Source: Musa acuminata AAA Group (Eukaryota > Streptophyta > Magnoliopsida > Zingiberales > Musaceae). From it: a stretch of 64,000 nt of DNA. The stretch spans positions 21,006,001 to 21,070,000 of the forward strand of contig NC_088331.1 in the NCBI RefSeq assembly GCF_036884655.1, given 5' to 3'. A model generated the notes under the pieces. The model ran no database searches. It was not told where the DNA came from and was given only the letters and a program-made list of their open reading frames with translations. This document shows, one piece after another, positions 1 to 10,630 of the stretch; position 1 is the stretch's first letter, and every line of letters begins with the position of its first letter. Made by a program: the position numbers and the translations under genes.

Positions 1-1264
1 CATGATGCATTTTTCTTTTTCTTTAAATTTTCTTGAAAATTATATTTTTAATAATTTAATAATGAAAATGCAAAAATATGATCATGCTTGTAATCTTGAA
101 AATGATAATGAAAATTGCATGTCTTATGTTAATGCAAGATAGAAATCTAATGATTTTACACCTAGTGAGATTAATCTTATTTATGTGCTTGAGAAGCAAG
201 AATGTATATTTTGATGATTTTCATATTGCTTTTCAATGACGATACATGGCTTTTGTCTGGAAGGCTTGATATTTTTCATTGTCTTTGTTTATTAAATATA
301 ATGTATGGTTTTGACATAAAAATAAAGATTTGAGCATGCTATTATAAAGTCAATCATAAATTAAAACTAAAGAAGTTTTAGGCATTTATAAGAATCATTC
401 AAAATTATGTTCAATGAAACCTTGCTTAATGTTGCAATGAAAATATTAAAGTTATACTTGATGATTTCAGATTTGACAAATGCTACACTTTAAATATGAA
501 TCATTCTTCAATCAGATTAAATGCTTCAATCATTTTCTATCTCTAAGAGTTCTCGATTTTGGTGAAATACAAGTGATAAATTCATTTATGATATCTTGTA
601 AATCACTTGAATTATGAATGAGTTTTACTTTTTTATGATGTGTTAAAAGAATCACTTAAAAAGAAAATGTTTTTCCCATTTTATCGAGATTAATGATTTC
701 ATGATATTATGTGAATCTCGAAACTGATTTTGATGAAATAGTAATAACGTTATTCATGTTATGAATCTTAAAAATGATTGAAATATTTAACACTTTTATG
801 CTCTTCCCCCTACTTTCTTCTTGTTTTCAATGATAAAATGGGGAGAAGTTGTGATCATGCATGGTAGGATATAATTTGACAAAATTGATACCATCATGAT
901 ATGAAACATTTATAATGTACAATTATGCATGCAATACTTGTGCTTTCTAATTATAATGTGATGTATTGCATATGATGTAAATCATGATTTAAAATGCTAT
1001 GAGTGCCAAGTTACACATTTTGAGAAGAAATTGTTATATTGAAATATTAATGTAATTATGAATGGTGATATGATATCATGCATGTAATACTTCAATTTAT
1101 GATAATGATGCATGCTATGATAAAATATTCATGATGAAAAATTATCTTGACATTCATAACTTGATTATTCATCATTTGTCATGATTTTGAAATCGTTGTA
1201 AAAGGAAAAGAGAACTACAAAACTGTATTCTCTCTTTCTTTTTTACAATGACAAAGGGGGAGAT

Positions 1265-1810
1265 AGCTAGCTTGTACAAGTCAAGAAGATGCAAAAACTT
1301 GATTTGCTAGCTTACCTATTTTAAGAAGCAAAGATTGCTAACTTGCTTATTTCAAGAAGAAAAATTGTCTTCTTGAACATCACTATCTTGAATATCTTAA
1401 GAAGCAAAACTTGCAATTTGCACATTGCAATAGGAAGCAAGAATCATGAGCTTACACAAGAAATTTATCTTGCATTTGCTTTCGAAATTTTTGCTAGCTT
1501 ATATATTGTGGAACTTGTATATCGTAAAAATTGCTAGCTTGTTGGTCTAAAGAGAAGCAAAAAGTTGCTATCTCAAAAGAAGCAAATGTGCTATCTTGCC
1601 TATCTCAAGAGGCAAAAATGCTAACTTGCGCATCTAGCAAAGTGAGCAAAATTTTCAAGAAGCAAGAGTTGCCTTTTTGAACATCTCTAATTTGCTAGCT
1701 TGCATGATGTAGAACTTGCTATCTTGAACATTACCAAAAGTGCTATCTTATATGCTATAAAACTTGCATATCTAAAACTTGATAGCATGAATGTTCTAAG
1801 CATGATGTAA
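1265..1810 (+). repeat. Degenerate GCTAGCTTG / AAGAAGCAAA motif field
   Basis: About 0.55 kb in which short motifs such as GCTAGCTTG, TTGCTATCTTG and AAGAAGCAAA recur at irregular spacing. The same field is at 7068-7613 and 12814-13359. It follows a GGGGGAG purine run and contains no gene. Confidence 0.7.
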
Positions 1811-2166
1811 CACTTGCTAAATCTTCTAGCTCCAAGATTGCATGATGATAAAACTTGATACTATGTTTTTCATGCAATGAGTTGAACCAATATCACACAC
1901 AAACACTTGATTGTGATACTTCTCCTTTTTTTTTTATGACAAAGGGGGAGAAGTATGTTGATGAAAGTATGTTGATGACATGACATGTGATGCATAAGTT
2001 TATGCATATGTTCATGTTGTCGTATTGCAAGTATTCATGATGAATATTGCAATGACTTGAATTCAGTTTGAATTCAAGGTTCTATCAATATGGCATATTG
2101 ATAGGGGGAGTTTGTTTAAACTCCGGGAGTTAAGTTTAACTCCGTCATCAAGTGGTTGTCATCATC

Positions 2167-2179
2167 AAAAAGGGGGAGA
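2167..2179 (+). other. Polypurine tract (plus-strand primer)
   Basis: AAAAAGGGGGAGA lies one base before the TGTTGAATCTCG start of the LTR. Identical copies are at 7970-7982 and 13716-13728. Confidence 0.9.
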
Positions 2180-3034
2180 TTGTTGAATCTCGTATTTTGA
2201 TGATGAAACTACTTGATATATGTTTATGATTTAATCTGCGTTTTGAGTGACGCAGGATGCTTCGATCAGGATGAGACAATTAAAGCAGGATAATCATGTT
2301 GTGCCGAAGGAACATGTCAGAAGATTGGACGTCGGGCCGGTGGATCGGTCGACGTATCGACAGAAGGCTTCGGGCCGTGGACTCGGGCATCGGGCCAAGA
2401 AGAGCGGGTATTGTGCCAAGGATATCGGAGTTGCGGAGTCGACTGGCCGATTGGGCAATAGGCTGCAGAAGAGGACGATGCGCCGAAGAATCGGACGAAG
2501 CGTCGAGGGACCAATGACATGTCGGACAACTTGGTTAATTGCTTAGGATTAATTGTCTCGATCGAAGTTTTGTTTTGTTGTGCAGGATTAACTACGATGA
2601 AAGTTAGACAAGCAGCAGGAGTTGCGCCGGAGTCAAGATCATGATCACGTTGGGAGTTCGAGAGTTCGACGGAAGTTCGGACAGTCGTCGGAGGTTCAGC
2701 GAGAACAGATCCGAGAAGTCCAGAAGCTTGCCAAGCGAAGCTCGTCGGAACTCGCCAAGTGGATCGTCGCAAAGTCCAGGAGTATGCCAGATGTCCGCAG
2801 AAGGATCACCGAGGGTTTATCGGATGATCGACGGAAGTTGGCCGGAAACTCGCCGGAAGAAGCGATTGACGCATCGGAGCAAAGCTGCAGAAGTTGTCTT
2901 AGAGTTAATCGTAGTTAGCATGATGATTAAGCATGAAAATGGGAGGTGAACCCATTAGCTTAATCTTGGGGCAATTGGGCCCCTGAAAAGATTCAAATTG
3001 GGCCGAATGGAGTGAACCATTCGGACCCTGATTG

Positions 3035-3630
3035 CACCAGGAGGTGCAACCGCCCCAGCCAAGAGGTGCAACCGCCTGGGCTGTAAGGTTGGGAGGTGCA
3101 ACCGCCCCAGCCAGGAGGTGCAACCGCCAGGGCTGCGAGGCTGGGAGGTGCAACCGCCCCAGCCAAGAGGTGCTACCGCCCAGAGCTCAGTCTTCGAGCT
3201 AGACTGGGCGGTGCAACCTCCTCTGTCAAGAGGTAGCACCGCCAGAGCTCAAGTTTCGAGCTCTGCCAGGCGATGCAACCACCGAGCTCAGTCTTCGAGC
3301 TTAGGCAGAGAGGTGCATCAGCCTGAGCTCAGTCTCGAGCTCTGCCAGGTGATGCAATCACCAAGCTCAGTCTTCGAGCTCTGGCAGAGAGGTGCATCAG
3401 CCTGAGCTCAGTTTCGAGCTCTGCCAGGTGATGCAACCACCGAGCTCAGTTTCGAGCTCTGCCAGGTGATGCAACCACCGAGCTCAGTCTTCGAGCTCTG
3501 CCAGGTGATGCAACCATCGAGCTCAGTCTTCGAGCTCTGGCAGAGAGGAGCAATCGCCTGAGCTCAGTCTTCGAGCTCTGCCAGGCGGTGGCACCTCTCC
3601 AGTCAAGAGGTGCAACCGCCTGATCCCAGA
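3035..3630 (+). repeat. GC-rich U3 minisatellite with GAGCTC hairpins
   Basis: The first half repeats GGAGGTGCAACCGCC-type units. The second half repeats a roughly 38-bp unit containing GAGCTCAGTCTTCGAGCTC followed by TGCCAGGTGATGCAACCACC-like sequence. Each unit can fold as a GAGCTC/GAGCTC stem. Related arrays are at about 8838-9390, 14584-15134, 45232-45808 and 53111-53687, and inverted at 39863-40388 and 57746-58323. Confidence 0.85.
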
Positions 3631-3689
3631 ATTCTGGGATTTGGTCGATTTGATCGTTTTGAGCTCGAATTTTGAATTGGGTTGGGGCC

Positions 3690-3697
3690 TATAAATA
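3690..3697 (+). promoter_or_regulatory. TATA box of array LTR 1
   Basis: TATAAATA in a GGGGCC-TATAAATA-CCCCACCC setting kept in nearly every related LTR here. Transcription would be expected to start about 30 bp downstream, giving an R-U5 leader of about 1.1 kb. Confidence 0.7.
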
Positions 3698-4414
3698 CCC
3701 CACCCATTCAGCACTGAAAAGATACAGACCTACACCGAAATCTTGATCTTTTCTGTGATTCTAAGAAGCTCAAAAGTGTTGTAAAGCCTTTAAGTCTCCT
3801 CCTTCTGTTCTTCAAGTTTTCAATTGTAAAGTGAGGAGAGAAAGGTCTGTAAAGGTTGTCTCCTAAGCCTGTCAAAAGGAGAGAAACTGTAAAAGGGCAG
3901 TTAGCCTTCGCCCATTGAAGGAAGGCACCTAGTTGACGTCGACAACCTCGTCGGTGGAGGAAGCCAAAAGTGGAGTAGGTCAAGGCTGACCGAACCACTC
4001 TAAATCTCTAGTTTGCGTTTATTTTCGAGCACTTTATCATTACTGCAAACCTCCTTCATCACTACTGCTCTCTGCGCTTTCACGAACAAGTTCTAAGTGC
4101 TGTTCTTCCGAATCTGCATTCAGACGTAAATTCGTATTTTCATACATTACAGTTTACGTTTACGTTTGATTCTGCAAAACTGTCTTCCGTGCTTTTCCGA
4201 ACGAGCTTCTTTGCAGTTTACACTTACATTTTGATCCTATTGATAACTGCAAACTGTCCTCTACAATTTTACGAACGAGTTTCAACATTTAGACGTAAAA
4301 CTGCATTCAGACGTAAATCGGCTTTCCTCGCTCAATCATCAGATTTCAGTTCACGTTTACGTCTTGATTTCAACTGCATACTGCCTTCTGCAAGTATACA
4401 AACAAGTTTCAAAG

Positions 4415-4709
4415 TTTAGACGTAAATCTGCGTCTAGACGTAAAACTGCGTTTAGACGTAAATCTGCGTTTAGACGTAAATCTGAGTTTAAGACGTAAAT
4501 CTGAGTTTAGACGTAAATCTGCGTTTAGACGTAAAACTGCGTTTAGACGTAAATCTGCGTTTAGACGTAAATCTGCGTTTAGACGTAAATCTGTGTTTAG
4601 ATGTAAAACTGCGTTTAGACGTAAATCTGAGTTTAAACGTAAACTGCGCTTAGACGCAAAACTGCGCTTAGACGCAATCTGCGCTTAGACGCAAACTGCA
4701 CTTAGATAC
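4415..4709 (+). repeat. 18-bp tandem repeat TTTAGACGTAAATCTGCG
   Basis: About fifteen head-to-tail units, alternating AAATCTGCG and AAAACTGCG endings. It lies downstream of the TATA box, so it would be transcribed. Because 18 bp is six codons, the array stays open in several frames and makes false ORFs. Equivalents are at 10180-10455, 15926-16238, 46601-46841 and 54480-54738, and inverted at 38787-39081 and 56669-56965. Confidence 0.92.
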
Positions 4710-4836
4710 AAACTGAGAATTTGCTTTTGCATCATAATAGTTTTTGAACGAACGCAGCTTTTGGTTTTTAATCGCTATAAGATTTCCGCTGCACTAATTC
4801 ACCCCCCCCCCTCTTAGTGCTCTCGATCCTAACAAT

Positions 4837-4848
4837 TGGTATCAGAGC
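4837..4848 (+). other. Primer binding site, initiator tRNA-Met type
   Basis: TGGTATCAGAGC two bases after the LTR end, complementary to the 3' end of plant initiator tRNA-Met. It would prime minus-strand DNA synthesis. Confidence 0.93.
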
Positions 4849-4884
4849 TTGGTATTTCTCATTTCGGATTTACACCCGAGAGAA

Positions 4885-5796
4885 ATGACTTTTCAAGAGG
4901 GATGTTCGGTCCTTCGTCCACCGTTCTTTAACGGATTGGACTACACTTATTGGAAAACTCGAATGAGAGTTTTCTTAATTTCTCTAAATCTGGATTTATG
5001 GAATATCATTGAAAACGGTTTTCAACTTCCCTCCAAACCGATGATCGAATGGTCGGATTTGGAGAAGAAGAATTTTTCTTTAAACGCAAAGGCTATGAAT
5101 GCCTTATTTTGCGCATTGGACAAAAATGAGTTCAATCGGATTTCTACGTGTGAAACGGCTTTCGATATTTGGCGCACTCTTGAAATCACGCACGAGGGAA
5201 CTAGTAGAGTCAAAGACTCGAAAGTTAATATTTTACTGCTTGATTTCGAGCTTTTTCATATGAAACCAAGCGAAACCATTGTTGACATGTACACCCGATT
5301 TACGGATGTCGTCAATGGTTTGAAATCACTTGGTAAAAGCTTTTCGGATTTTGAACTCGTTAACAAAGTTTTGCGCTCACTTTCTAAAACTTGAGATTCA
5401 AAAGTAACTGCTATTCAAGAATCGAAAAACTTGAACCAATTTCCACTTGAAGAACTAATTGGTTCATTGATCACATATGAAATGACGTGCAATGCACGTG
5501 AAGAACTTGAGAACCACCTTCTAAAGAACAGGAAGGATTTGGGACATAGAACATTTGAAGACCACTCGAGCATAAGCTCAAGTGATGGTGAACTTAAACT
5601 ACAAATGAAACGAAAATTAAAAAGCAAAAAGAATCAAACTACTTGCTTTAAACGCAAGAAGAAGAACAAAAATTGGGATGAATCGAGCTCCTCCGAAGAA
5701 GAGAAAGTCAACAAAAGCAAGGCGGCAAACTACGCCTTAACAGCCTACAATGATGAGGTAATCGAAATCCCCCTAATTTACTTCGAAATTACATGA
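4885..5796 (+). pseudogene. Split gag of gag-only element, copy 1
   Basis: UBN2-type Gag N-terminus (169 codons from ATG 4885), recognisable by close likeness to the Gag of element C: a DYTYWKTRMRVFL motif, MNALFCALDKNEFNR, and THEGTSRVKDSK. A TGA at 5392-5394 replaces the Trp codon (W173 of C). The same frame then stays open for 133 more codons to the TGA at 5794-5796. The second part keeps the LEELIGSLITYEMTC block and an acidic Ser/Glu stretch, but both CCHC zinc knuckles of C are missing. I chose ATG 4885 because it follows the GAGAGAA context seen before the gag ATG in C. It could be expressed as a short capsid-like protein or by readthrough. The label pseudogene is provisional. Confidence 0.8.
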
Positions 5797-7969
5797 TGCT
5801 TTTCATGATGCATTTTTCTTTTTCTTTAAATTTTCTTGAAAATTATATTTTTAATAATTTAATAATGAAAATGCAAAAATATGATCATGCTTGTAATCTT
5901 GAAAATGATAATGAAAATTGCATGTCTTATGTTAATGCAAGATAGAAATCTAATGATTTTACACCTAGTGAGATTAATCTTATTTATGTGCTTGAGAAGC
6001 AAGAATGTATATTTTGATGATTTTCATATTGCTTTTCAATGACGATACATGGCTTTTGTCTGGAAGGCTTGATATTTTTCATTGTCTTTGTTTATTAAAT
6101 ATAATGTATGGTTTTGACATAAAAATAAAGATTTGAGCATGCTATTATAAAGTCAATCATAAATTAAAACTAAAGAAGTTTTAGGCATTTATAAGAATCA
6201 TTCAAAATTATGTTCAATGAAACCTTGCTTAATGTTGCAATGAAAATATTAAAGTTATACTTGATGATTTCAGATTTGACAAATGCTACACTTTAAATAT
6301 GAATCATTCTTCAATCAGATTAAATGCTTCAATCATTTTCTATCTCTAAGAGTTCTCGATTTTGGTGAAATACAAGTGATAAATTCATTTATGATATCTT
6401 GTAAATCACTTGAATTATGAATGAGTTTTACTTTTTTATGATGTGTTAAAAGAATCACTTAAAAAGAAAATGTTTTTCCCATTTTATCGAGATTAATGAT
6501 TTCATGATATTATGTGAATCTCGAAACTGATTTTGATGAAATAGTAATAACGTTATTCATGTTATGAATCTTAAAAATGATTGAAATATTTAACACTTTT
6601 ATGCTCTTCCCCCTACTTTCTTCTTGTTTTCAATGATAAAATGGGGAGAAGTTGTGATCATGCATGGTAGGATATAATTTGACAAAATTGATACCATCAT
6701 GATATGAAACATTTATAATGTACAATTATGCATGCAATACTTGTGCTTTCTAATTATGATGTGATGTATTGCATATGATGTAAATCATGATTTAAAATGC
6801 TATGAGTGCCAAGTTACACATTTTGAGAAGAAATTGTTATATTGAAATATTAATGTAATTATGAATGGTGATATGATATCATGCATGTAATACTTCAATT
6901 TATGATAATGATGCATGCTATGATAAAATATTCATGATGAAAAATTATCTTGACATTCATAACTTGATTATTCATCATTTGTCATGATTTTGAAATCGTT
7001 GTAAAAGGAAAAGAGAACTACAAAACTGTATTCTCTCTTTCTTTTTTACAATGACAAAGGGGGAGATAGCTAGCTTGTACAAGTCAAGAAGATGCAAAAA
7101 CTTGATTTGCTAGCTTACCTATTTTAAGAAGCAAAGATTGCTAACTTGCTTATTTCAAGAAGAAAAATTGTCTTCTTGAACATCACTATCTTGAATATCT
7201 TAAGAAGCAAAACTTGCAATTTGCACATTGCAATAGGAAGCAAGAATCATGAGCTTACACAAGAAATTTATCTTGCATTTGCTTTCGAAATTTTTGCTAG
7301 CTTATATATTGTGGAACTTGTATATCGTAAAAATTGCTAGCTTGTTGGTCTAAAGAGAAGCAAAAAGTTGCTATCTCAAAAGAAGCAAATGTGCTATCTT
7401 GCCTATCTCAAGAGGCAAAAATGCTAACTTGCGCATCTAGCAAAGTGAGCAAAATTTTCAAGAAGCAAGAGTTGCCTTCTTGAACATCTCTAATTTGCTA
7501 GCTTGCATGATGTAGAACTTGCTATCTTGAACATTACCAAAAGTGCTATCTTATATGCTATAAAACTTGCATATCTAAAACTTGATAGCATGAATGTTCT
7601 AAGCATGATGTAACACTTGCTAAATCTTCTAGCTCCAAGATTGCATGATGATAAAACTTGATACTATGTTTTTCATGCAATGAGTTGAACCAATATCACA
7701 CACAAACACTTGATTGTGATACTTCTCCTTTTTTTTTTATGACAAAGGGGGAGAAGTATGTTGATGAAAGTATGTTGATGACATGACATGTGATGCATAA
7801 GTTTATGCATATGTTCATGTTGACGTATTGCAAGTATTCATGATGAATATTGCAATGACTTGAATTCAGTTTGAATTCAAGGTTCTATCAATATGGCATA
7901 TTGATAGGGGGAGTTTGTTTAAACTCCGGGAGTTAAGTTTAACTCCGTCATCAAGTGGTTGTCATCATC
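5797..7969 (+). other. Non-coding 3' half of internal region
   Basis: About 2.2 kb of AT-rich sequence where pol would sit in an autonomous copia element. No pol motif is visible in any frame. It holds several GGGGGAG purine runs (near 7058, 7747 and 7907) before the true PPT at 7970-7982. It is almost unchanged in the three copies. Confidence 0.85.
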
Positions 7970-7983
7970 AAAAAGGGGGAGAT

Positions 7984-10580
7984 TGTTGAATCTCGTATTT
8001 TGATGATGAAACTACTTGATATATGTTTCTGATTTAATCTGCGTTTTGAGTGACGCAGGATGCTTCGATCAGGATGAGACAATTAAAGCAGGATAATCAT
8101 GTTGTGCCGAAGGAACATGTCAGAAGATTGGACGTCGGGCCGGTGGATCGGTCGACGTATCGACAGAAGGCTTCGGGCCGTGGACTCGGGCATCGGGCCA
8201 AGAAGAGCGGGTATTGTGCCAAGGATATCGGAGTTGCGGAGTCGACTGGCCGATTGGGCAATAGGCTGCAGAAGAGGACGATGCGCCGAAGAATCGGACG
8301 AAGCGTCGAGGGACCAATGACATGTCGGACAACTTGGTTAATTGCTTAGGATTAATTGTCTCGATCGAAGTTTTGTTTTGTTGTGCAGGATTAACTACGA
8401 TGAAAGTTAGACAAGCAGCAGGAGTTGCGCCGGAGTCAAGATCATGATCACGTTGGGAGTTCGAGAGTTCGACGGAAGTTCGGACAGTCGTCGGAGGTTC
8501 AGCGAGAACAGATCCGAGAAGTCCAGAAGCTTGCCAAGCGAAGCTCGTCGGAACTCGCCAAGTGGATCGTCACAAAGTCCAGGAGTATGCCAGATGTCCG
8601 CAGAAGGATCACCGAGGGTTTATCGGATGATCGACGGAAGTTGGCCGGAAACTCGCCGGAAGAAGCGATTGACGCATCGGAGCAAAGCTGCAGAAGTTGT
8701 CTTAGAGTTAATCGTAGTTAGCATGATGATTAAGCATGAAAATGGGAGGTGAACCCATTAGCTTAATCTTGGGGCAATTGGGCCCCTGAAAAGATTCAAA
8801 TTGGGCCGAATGGAGTGAACCATTCGGACCCTGATTGCACCAGGAGGTGCAACCGCCCCAGCCAGGAGGTGCAACCGCCTGGGCTGTAAGGTTGGGAGGT
8901 GCAACCGCCCCAGCCAGGAGGTGCAACCGCCAGGGCTGCGAGGCTGGGAGGTGCAACCGCCCCAGCCAAGAGGTGCTACCGCCCAGAGCTCAGTCTTCGA
9001 GCTAGACTGGGCGGTGCAACCTCCTCTGTCAAGAGGTAGCACCGCCAGAGCTCAAGTTTCGAGCTCTGCCAGGCGATGCAACCACCGAGCTCAGTCTTCG
9101 AGCTCAGGCAGAGAGGTGCATCAGCCTGAGCTCAGTCTCGAGCTCTGCCAGGTGATGCAATCACCAAGCTCAGTCTTCGAGCTCTGGCAGAGAGGTGCAT
9201 CAGCCTGAGCTCAGTTTCGAGCTCTGCCAGGTGATGCAACCACCGAGCTCAGTCTTCGAGCTCTGCCAGGTGATGCAACCATCGAGCTCAGTCTTCGAGC
9301 TCTGGCAGAGAGGAGCAATCGCCTGAGCTCAGTCTTCGAGCTCTGCCAGGCGGTGGCACCTCTCCAGTCAAGAGGTGCAACCGCCTGATCCCAGAATTCT
9401 GGGATTTGATCGATTTGATCGTTTTGAGCTCGAATTTTGAATTGGGTTGGGGCCTATAAATACCCCACCCATTCAGCACTGAAAAGATACAGACCTACAC
9501 CGAAATCTTGATCTTTTCTGTGATTCTAAGAAGCTCAAAAGTGTTGTAAAGCCTTTAAGTCTCCTCCTTCTGTTCTTCAAGTTTTCAATTGTAAAGTGAG
9601 GAGAGAAAGGTCTGTAAAGGTTGTCTCCTAAGCCTGTCAAAAGGAGAGAAACTGTAAAAGGGCAGTTAGCCTTCGCCCATTGAAGGAAGGCACCTAGTTG
9701 ACGTCGGCAACCTCGTCGGTGGAGGAAGCCAAAAGTGGAGTAGGTCAAGGCTGACCGAACCACTCTAAATCTCTGGTTTGCGTTTATTTTCGAGCACTTT
9801 ATCATTACTGCAAACCTCCTTCATCACTACTGCTCTCTGCGCTTTCACGAACAAGTTCTAAGTGCTGTTCTTCCGAATCTGCATTCAGACGTAAATTCGT
9901 ATTTTCATACATTACAGTTTACGTTTACGTTTGATTCTGCAGAACTATCTTCCGTGCTTTTACGAACGAGCTTCTTTGCAGTTTACACTTACATTTTGAT
10001 CCTATTGATAACTGCAAACTGTCCTCTACAATTTTACGAACGAGTTTCAACATTTAGACGTAAAACTGCATTCAGACGTAAATCGGCTTTCCTCGCTCAA
10101 TCATCAGATTTCAGTTCACGTTTACGTCTTGATTTCAACTGCATACTGCCTTCTGCAAGTATACAAACAAGTTTCAAAGTTTAGACGTAAATCTGCGTCT
10201 AGACGTAAAACTGCGTTTAGACGTAAATCTGCGTTTAGACGTAAATCTGAGTTTAAGACGTAAATCTGAGTTTAGACGTAAAACTGCGTTTAGACATAAA
10301 TCTGCGTTTAGACGTAAATCTGCGTTTAGACGTAAATCTGCGTTTAGACGTAAATCTGCGTTTAGACGTAAAACTGCGTTTAGACGTAAATCTGAGTTTA
10401 GACGTAAACTGCGCTTAGACGCAATCTGCGCTTAGACGCAAACTGCACTTAGATACAAACTGAGAATTTGCTTTTGCATCATAATAGTTTTTGAACGAAC
10501 GCAGCTTTTGGTTTTTAATCGCTATAAGATTTCCGCTGCACTAATTCACCCCCCCCCTCTTAGTGCTCTCGATCCTAACA
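7984..10580 (+). mobile_element. Array LTR 2 (2597 bp)
   Basis: Same termini and module order as LTR 1. The TATA box is at 9455-9462 and the 18-bp array at about 10180-10455. It lacks one roughly 38-bp GAGCTC unit found in LTR 1 and has fewer 18-bp units. It shares several base differences with LTR 3 against LTR 1 (for example near 8026), so units 2 and 3 are the closer pair. Confidence 0.95.
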
Positions 10581-10582
10581 AT

Positions 10583-10594
10583 TGGTATCAGAGC
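10583..10594 (+). other. Primer binding site, array unit 2
   Basis: TGGTATCAGAGC two bases after LTR 2. Confidence 0.93.
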
Positions 10595-10630
10595 TTGGTA
10601 TTTCTCATTTCGGATTTACACCCGAGAGAA

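Larger units (their letters stand above)
1..2180 (+). mobile_element. Internal region, partial first copy, non-coding part
   Basis: Matches 5804-7983 and 11550-13729 base for base apart from scattered substitutions (for example near 955, 1674 and 2021). It starts about ten bases after the gag stop of the unit, so the gag itself lies off the left edge. It is AT-rich, carries no convincing ORF, and ends in the PPT at 2167-2179. Confidence 0.92.
2181..4834 (+). mobile_element. Array LTR 1 (2654 bp)
   Basis: Begins TGTTGAATCTCG and ends GATCCTAACA, with a PPT before it and a PBS after it. In order it holds a family-specific GC-rich U3 block (about 2230-2590), a GC-rich minisatellite (about 3035-3630), a TATA box (3690-3697), a conserved leader with hairpin (3905-3921), an 18-bp ACGT-core repeat array (4415-4709) and a poly-C run about 20 bp before the end. 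It is longer than LTR 2, partly through an extra copy of the roughly 38-bp GAGCTC repeat near 3430. Short ORFs inside it are by-products of the repeats and are not annotated. Confidence 0.95.

Noticed and set aside
1343..1537. 64-codon ORF repeated in all three array units
   Set aside because: It is conserved only because the whole unit is copied. It lies in the motif field and has no recognisable domain or start context.
2247..3405. Overlapping ORFs of 70-150 codons on both strands in the LTRs
   Set aside because: They sit in GC-rich repeats with few stops, overlap each other in several frames, and repeat in every LTR. No domain is recognisable.
4415..4709. Regular repeat that could be taken for a CRISPR array
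   Set aside because: Units are head-to-tail with no unique spacers, and the genome is a plant's.
4811..4834. Poly-C run as a sequencing artefact
   Set aside because: It is present in every LTR end on both strands with varying length and fixed flanks, so it is a real family feature, though exact lengths may be unreliable.
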